Below are positions 5,682-9,336 of a stretch of DNA of 9,336 nt, piece by piece. Position numbers and translations under genes: made by a program. Under the pieces are notes generated by a model. It was not told the DNA's origin. It saw only the letters and a list, made by a program, of their open reading frames with translations, and made no database searches. Each line of letters starts with the position of its first letter. Positions within the stretch are counted from its first letter, which is position 1. Origin of the DNA: Bacteroidales bacterium UBA4788 (lineage in GTDB: Bacteria; Bacteroidota; Bacteroidia; Bacteroidales; VadinHA17); contig DHGW01000056.1 of NCBI GenBank assembly GCA_002402965.1, positions 1 to 9,336 of the forward strand, in the 5' to 3' direction.

Positions 5682-6518
5682 ATGAAATGGCAGGGACGTC
5701 GCGGAAGCGACAATGTTGAAGACCGCAGGGGAATGAGTACGGGCACGAAGGTTGCCGGCGGCGGGATCGGGACACTGGTGATAGTGCTGCTTGTATACCT
5801 GCTCGGGGGAGATCCCTCAGGCATCCTGCAGTCGGGTTCAGAACAGACTTCAGGGCCGGTTGAGGCGACGGAGGAGGAGAACGAGATGGCACAGTTCGTC
5901 TCTGTGGTGCTGGCTGACACCGAGGAGATCTGGACAAAGATTTTCGCGCAGTCGGGCGCCACTTACCGCAAGCCCACCCTGGTTCTCTTCAGGGGCCAGG
6001 TGGAGTCAGCCTGCGGATATGCTACCGCCGCCAGCGGACCGTTCTACTGTCCCGGTGATGAAAAGGTATATATCGATCTTAGTTTCTTTGATGACCTGCG
6101 TGCCAGGTATGGTGTATACGGCGATTTCGCTATTGCCTACGTGGTTGCTCATGAGATCGGGCATCATGTCCAGAACCAGATGGGGATACTTGAGGAGGTG
6201 CAGACCGAGCGTCAGCGTCTCAGTGAGGTCAGGGGCAACCAGCTGACTGTCAGGCTTGAGCTTCAGGCTGATTTTCTGGCAGGGGTCTGGGCACATTATG
6301 CAAACGAGATGTTCAACTCCATCGAGGAGGGAGACATTGAGGAGGCTCTGAACGCAGCGGCATCGATAGGCGATGATGTCCTTCAGAAGAAGTACCAGGG
6401 CAGGGTTGTACCTGACAATTTCACGCACGGCACGGCAGCCCAGCGCTCCGGCTGGCTCCGCAAGGGGTGGGAGACGGGTGACATGAACCAGGGCGATACT
6501 TTCTCGGCAGCGATTTAG
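5682..6518 (+). CDS. YpfJ-type neutral zinc metallopeptidase, membrane-anchored
   Basis: The 278 residues match the putative neutral zinc metallopeptidase family (Pfam Zn_peptidase, E. coli YpfJ), and the length is close to the family norm. The start is well supported by the conserved N-terminus WQGRRGSDNVEDRRG (residues 3-17). One membrane helix (about 24-42) follows, placing the catalytic part in the periplasm. A Glu-rich spacer (about 53-68) leads into the peptidase domain: KPTLVLFRGQ, the ACGYA and FYCPGDEKVYIDLSFFDDL segment with Cys111 and Cys123 (possible disulfide), then zinc motif H157-E158-x-x-H161 in VVAHEIGHHVQNQ, and ELQADFLAG with Glu194 as likely third ligand. The ending QRSGWLRKGWETG is also typical. 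All expected catalytic residues are present. The physiological substrate of this family is not known to me. It precedes the ABC exporter by 157 bp, so co-transcription is uncertain. Confidence 0.93.
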   Translation: MKWQGRRGSDNVEDRRGMSTGTKVAGGGIGTLVIVLLVYLLGGDPSGILQSGSEQTSGPVEATEEENEMAQFVSVVLADTEEIWTKIFAQSGATYRKPTLVLFRGQVESACGYATAASGPFYCPGDEKVYIDLSFFDDLRARYGVYGDFAIAYVVAHEIGHHVQNQMGILEEVQTERQRLSEVRGNQLTVRLELQADFLAGVWAHYANEMFNSIEEGDIEEALNAAASIGDDVLQKKYQGRVVPDNFTHGTAAQRSGWLRKGWETGDMNQGDTFSAAI

Positions 6519-6553
6519 GTCGTTACATACGTGTCATAAAAAATAGCGTCTGA

Positions 6554-6566
6554 ACCTGTGTCAGGT
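6554..6566. other. Small hairpin downstream of the metallopeptidase gene
   Basis: ACCTG (6554-6558), loop TGT, CAGGT (6562-6566), with a possible outer AGCG/CGCT pairing (from 6545 to about 6577). There is no T-tract directly after it. It is at most a weak terminator for the gene ending at 6518. Confidence 0.2.
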
Positions 6567-6610
6567 AACCATGCGCTCAATTACTTGCTGTTTTACACTG
6601 CTTTGATTTT

Positions 6611-6652
6611 TCCCCCGGGGCTGTTACCCTCAGGGATGATTGCTCCCCCGGG
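6611..6652 (+). repeat. Paired TCCCCCGGG repeats before the ABC exporter start
   Basis: TCCCCCGGG occurs at 6611-6619 and again at 6644-6652, 33 bp apart. Because the core is palindromic, CCCGGGG (6614-6620) can pair with CCCCGGG (6646-6652) as a 7-bp GC stem, enclosing a tiny CCC-TCA-GGG hairpin (6627-6635). It ends 23 bp before the exporter ATG, so it would form a folded leader. It could be an upstream terminator or a translation-control element; no T-tract follows. Confidence 0.35.
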
Positions 6653-6675
6653 AATATCAGGGCCTATTTGTTCTG

Positions 6676-8484
6676 ATGAAGATAATCTGGAAGTATCTCA
6701 AACCTTTTAAGGGTCTGTTGTTTCTTGCAATGGGACTCGCAGGCATCGCGCAGGTGCTTGATCTGATCGACCCCATCATATTCGGTAAGATTATCGACCT
6801 GTACGCTGTCAATACTGATGGCCGTACCGAATATGAGCTCATCAGGGGCGCAATCAGGCTTCTTGCGCTGGCTGTCGGCATCGCCCTGCTGGCAAGACTT
6901 ACCAGGGCATTCAATGAATTTGTAACCCGGCTGGTGGTTCAGAAGTTCGGATTATCGGTTTTCGATGAAGGACTGAAGCAGACGCTCCGGCTTCCCTACC
7001 ACGAATTAGAAGAGACAAGCAGCGGACATGTGCTTTCTGTTCTTCAGAAAGTGAGACATGACAATGAGAGGTTTATTACTTCATTCATATCCACCCTGTT
7101 CACAACAGTGGTTGGTGTTGCATTCGTTATCTGGTATGCAGTCACAAAAAGCTGGGTGTTGATACCTGTCTTCCTGATCGGGGTTGTTCTGCTTGGCGGG
7201 CTGACGGGGATGCTGAGCAGGAAGATCCGTACCATCCAGCGTTCCGTGGTAAAGGAGACCAACAAGATGAGCGGCTCAATAACCGAATCACTCAGGAATA
7301 TCGAGCTGGTGAAGAGCATGGGCCTTACCTGGCCGGAGATCAGGCGGCTGAAGAACTTCACAAAAAAGATCTTCGACCTTGAGATCAACAAGGTCAAAAA
7401 GATCCGGTCACTCACCTTTCTGCAGAGTTCGGTATTGCTTGTCCTGAAGGAATCCATCCTGTTCATTCTGCTCTGGCTTATCTTCCGTGATATGCTCACC
7501 ACCGGAGAGCTGATCACGATGCAGTTCATCTCCACGCGTATCCTCCATCCTCTTCAGGACCTGGGAAGTATCATCCTCACATACCGCGAGGCTGAGGCTT
7601 CGCTGCAGATATTCAATGAGCTCATGCAGAAGGAGCCGGAATACCGGCCTGAAGAACCGGTTGAGATCGGGGATATCGAGAACCTCTGTTTCGACCATGT
7701 CACCTTCCGTTACAAAAAGGCCGAGACTGATGCCATCGAGGATCTCTCGTTCAGGGCAGCACGGGGAGATTCGATTGCGTTCGTAGGGCCGTCGGGCTGC
7801 GGGAAGTCGACCCTGGTAAAGCTCCTGGTAGGATTATACACTCCGACAAAAGGCACAATCTATTATGATGATATTGCAGCGAAGGATATCAGGTTCAACC
7901 AGATGCGCCGTCAGCTCGGTTTTGTGACGCAGGACACGCAGCTCTTCTCGGGAACCATCAGGGAGAACCTGCAGTTTGTCAAGCCGGATGCGACGGATGA
8001 GGAGATCTATGATGCGCTTACCAGGGCCTCTGCCATAAAGCTGGTGGAGAGCTCCCCGAAAGGACTTGATACTCTCCTAGGCGAGGGAGGGAAGATGGTC
8101 TCGGGGGGTGAGAAGCAGAGGCTGGCCATTGCCAGGGCGCTGATACGCAATCCGCGTATCCTGATCTTTGACGAGGCGACATCGGCGCTGGACTCGATAA
8201 CTGAGGAGGAGATCACGCGGACGCTGAAGGAGGTTTCGGCCGGAAAGCAGCAGATCACACTTATGATAGCTCACAGGCTGTCTGCCATTATGCATGCTGA
8301 CCGTATATACGTCCTTGAGAAGGGAAAGATCATCGAGGAGGGGACGCATGACATACTTCTGAGCCGGAAGGGCCTCTATTACGCAATGTGGAGGCAGCAG
8401 ATAGGAGAGAGGGTCACCTTTCCGCGCGGTGAACGGACCAAAGAGAGCCTGGTTACAGAGAGGCTGGATAACGATACCTATTAA
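6676..8484 (+). CDS. ABC exporter half-transporter (membrane domain fused to ATPase), MsbA/multidrug type
   Basis: This inner-membrane exporter of 602 residues should work as a dimer, powering export of a lipid, drug or peptide by ATP hydrolysis. The type IV exporter membrane domain spans about residues 5-310 with six predicted helices, the clearest being at about 15-45, 58-78, 136-160, 160-178 and 250-272. The nucleotide-binding domain spans about 336-575 and is complete: Walker A GPSGCGKST (371-379), Q-loop Gln419 (TQDTQLF), signature VSGGEKQ (475-481), Walker B ILIFDEATSALD with catalytic Glu500, and H-loop His533 (IAHRLS). A charged tail follows. ATG 6676 is preferred because it begins at the usual cytoplasmic elbow (MKIIWKYLKPFKG); a TTG at 6640 would add 12 unusual residues. 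There is no peptidase (C39) or accessory domain. The substrate cannot be told from sequence, and the adjacent metallopeptidase need not be functionally linked. Confidence 0.93.
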   Translation: MKIIWKYLKPFKGLLFLAMGLAGIAQVLDLIDPIIFGKIIDLYAVNTDGRTEYELIRGAIRLLALAVGIALLARLTRAFNEFVTRLVVQKFGLSVFDEGLKQTLRLPYHELEETSSGHVLSVLQKVRHDNERFITSFISTLFTTVVGVAFVIWYAVTKSWVLIPVFLIGVVLLGGLTGMLSRKIRTIQRSVVKETNKMSGSITESLRNIELVKSMGLTWPEIRRLKNFTKKIFDLEINKVKKIRSLTFLQSSVLLVLKESILFILLWLIFRDMLTTGELITMQFISTRILHPLQDLGSIILTYREAEASLQIFNELMQKEPEYRPEEPVEIGDIENLCFDHVTFRYKKAETDAIEDLSFRAARGDSIAFVGPSGCGKSTLVKLLVGLYTPTKGTIYYDDIAAKDIRFNQMRRQLGFVTQDTQLFSGTIRENLQFVKPDATDEEIYDALTRASAIKLVESSPKGLDTLLGEGGKMVSGGEKQRLAIARALIRNPRILIFDEATSALDSITEEEITRTLKEVSAGKQQITLMIAHRLSAIMHADRIYVLEKGKIIEEGTHDILLSRKGLYYAMWRQQIGERVTFPRGERTKESLVTERLDNDTY

Positions 8485-8507
8485 TTAGTTGTGTAAGTAA
8501 TATCCTG

Positions 8508-8538
8508 TTGCGGCTGACGTTTTCCTATTTTAGCTTTA
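8508..8538 (+). promoter_or_regulatory. Bacteroidota-type promoter candidate for the barrel gene
   Basis: TTG (8508-8510), then 20 bp, then TAGCTTTA (8531-8538). The spacing fits the -33/-7 arrangement and the -7 box differs from TAnnTTTG at the last base only. It would start transcription near 8545, about 9 nt before the ATG at 8554. This suggests the barrel gene is transcribed separately from the ABC exporter. Confidence 0.45.
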
Positions 8539-8553
8539 GAAACAAGCCATACA

Positions 8554-9288
8554 ATGAAGAAAGTTCTGATTCTGTTCTTCCTGATCTCAGTTTCGGCAGC
8601 TGTCAGTGCAGAGGAGCCATGGTCATCAGATCCGGTTCAGTAACAGTATCCGGGCAAGGTCAACAAGAACAAGAGGCCAAAATCGAGTGCCGCCACCTTC
8701 CCGAGATGGGCGGTTCACTCTAATCTGCTCGGATTCGTGCAGTTTGGGCCGGTGCTGAGCGCAGAGTATAACTTTACGCGAAACCTGGCGCTCAATGCAC
8801 ATGCGAGGTTTTCGTCAGTAGGCGCTCTGACCTCTATTCTCCATGAGGCTGATGTTGACAGGGGAGGGCGGCCTGATCAGTTTTCAGGCATCGCCTTCGG
8901 GGGCGGGCCGATGTGGTTTTTCAAGACTAAGAAGGACAAGGCATATGTAGGACTACAATTTGAATATGAGATGTCTGATGTGCTTTACATGCAGGATTAT
9001 GTAAACGAATGGAAGAGTGATAACCGTAAGATGATCCTGATGCTCAATACAGGCTACAGGTTCAGGTTTGCTCAGAAGCTGATACCGGGGTCGCACCGTC
9101 CGTTCGACAAGTTCATCAGGGAGGCGCTTTTCCTGAATACAGGAATCTATGCCGGTGCAGAGAGGAACCAGTACAAATGGGATTACACTGATCCCGAGTC
9201 CATCGGAGCGGATGATCCGACACCCCGCGAGGGCAAGGAGATCAAGCCTTTCGGGATGCTTGAGGTCTCGGTGGGGATAGAGTTCTGA
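8554..9288 (+). pseudogene. Small outer-membrane beta-barrel-like protein interrupted by an in-frame TAA
   Basis: ATG 8554 opens a signal peptide (MKKVLILFFLISVSAAVSA, probable cut after residue 19), but codon 30 is TAA (8641-8643), flanked by CAG on both sides. The same frame then runs 214 codons to TGA at 9286-9288. Residues after the stop (QYPGKVNKNK, then WAVHSNLLGF) link the signal to a barrel-like domain: FGPVLSAEYNFTRNLALNAHARF, IAFGGGPMWFF, AYVGLQFEYE, LNTGYRFRF, FLNTGIYAG, and an ending GMLEVSVGIEF. Alternating strands, glycine turns and a terminal Phe suggest an outer-membrane protein of about 225 mature residues. A single C-to-T change (CAA to TAA) explains the break, and the downstream frame shows no further damage, so the event is recent or a sequence error. 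A GTG at 8737 could in principle restart translation, but without the signal peptide. TAA is a normal stop elsewhere here, which argues against recoding. Confidence 0.8.
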
Positions 9289-9298
9289 GTGTGCTGCA

Positions 9299-9310
9299 GG
9301 GCATTTGCCC
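9299..9310. other. Small GC hairpin after the barrel gene
   Basis: GGGCA (9299-9303) pairs with TGCCC (9306-9310) around a two-base TT, in practice a 4-bp stem with an ATTT loop. No T-tract follows. It is a weak terminator candidate at most, 10 bp after the stop codon. Confidence 0.2.
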
Positions 9311-9336
9311 CAGATTACAATCCATTGTCAGATGTT

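Noticed and set aside
6006..6428. Minus-strand ORF of 140 codons opposite the metallopeptidase
   Set aside because: It is fully inside a conserved gene, with no family features, and is best read as frame shadow.
6640..6675. TTG start adding 12 residues to the ABC exporter
   Set aside because: It is a rare start within the CCCGGG repeat. ATG 6676 gives the normal exporter N-terminus.
7044..7535. Minus-strand ORF of 163 codons opposite the ABC membrane domain
   Set aside because: It is Ser/Ile-rich shadow coding produced by the hydrophobic codons of the real gene; no domain is seen.
5682..8484. Metallopeptidase plus ABC exporter as a peptide maturation and export system
   Set aside because: The exporter lacks a C39 peptidase domain, no precursor peptide gene is visible in the 157-bp gap, and YpfJ-type peptidases are widespread as single genes.
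8641..8643. TAA recoded as an amino acid (alternative genetic code or readthrough)
   Set aside because: TAA ends several clearly complete genes in this window (GH5, dismutase, ABC exporter, lipoprotein), so general reassignment is excluded, and no special recoding structure is seen.
8508..8723. Plus-strand ORF of 71 codons overlapping the start of the barrel gene
   Set aside because: It is in a different frame from the signal peptide and barrel domain, has no signal or domain of its own, and covers the likely promoter.

Overview
The window reads as a chromosomal segment of a Bacteroidota bacterium, most likely Bacteroidales or a close relative. The signs are a SusC/SusD-type outer-membrane pair at the left edge, lipoprotein signals with short lipoboxes, and promoter candidates of the Bacteroidota type (TAnnTTTG at -7) where any can be seen. 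Shine-Dalgarno sequences are absent or weak, and most genes are single or paired transcription units. I see no tRNA, rRNA, CRISPR array, insertion sequence, integrase or phage gene, so this is ordinary chromosome rather than a mobile island.

Layout from left to right. (1) The last 12 codons of a TonB-dependent SusC-like receptor, then a SusD/RagB-type lipoprotein that appears to have lost about 110 central residues in frame, then a strong hairpin shared with the convergent gene. (2) On the minus strand, an unclassified secreted lipoprotein, and behind it a secreted GH5 glycoside hydrolase. (3) On the plus strand, a fermentative D-lactate dehydrogenase (ldhA) with an 18-bp inverted repeat just before its start that looks like a Rex operator. 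(4) Convergent to it, an exported Mn-type superoxide dismutase, with a GC-rich hairpin between the two. (5) On the plus strand, a membrane-anchored YpfJ-type zinc metallopeptidase and a full ABC exporter half-transporter (membrane domain plus ATPase). (6) A small outer-membrane-barrel-like protein whose reading frame is cut by a TAA at codon 30, right after the signal peptide.

Functionally this is a set of loosely related units: glycan capture and hydrolysis (SusC/SusD, GH5), redox housekeeping (D-lactate dehydrogenase, superoxide dismutase), and envelope functions (lipoprotein, metallopeptidase, ABC exporter, barrel protein). I found no convincing new multi-gene system. The points most worth a second look are the apparent internal deletion in the SusD homologue, the nonsense codon in the barrel gene, the Rex-like operator at ldhA, and the signal peptide with a possible second start in the superoxide dismutase.
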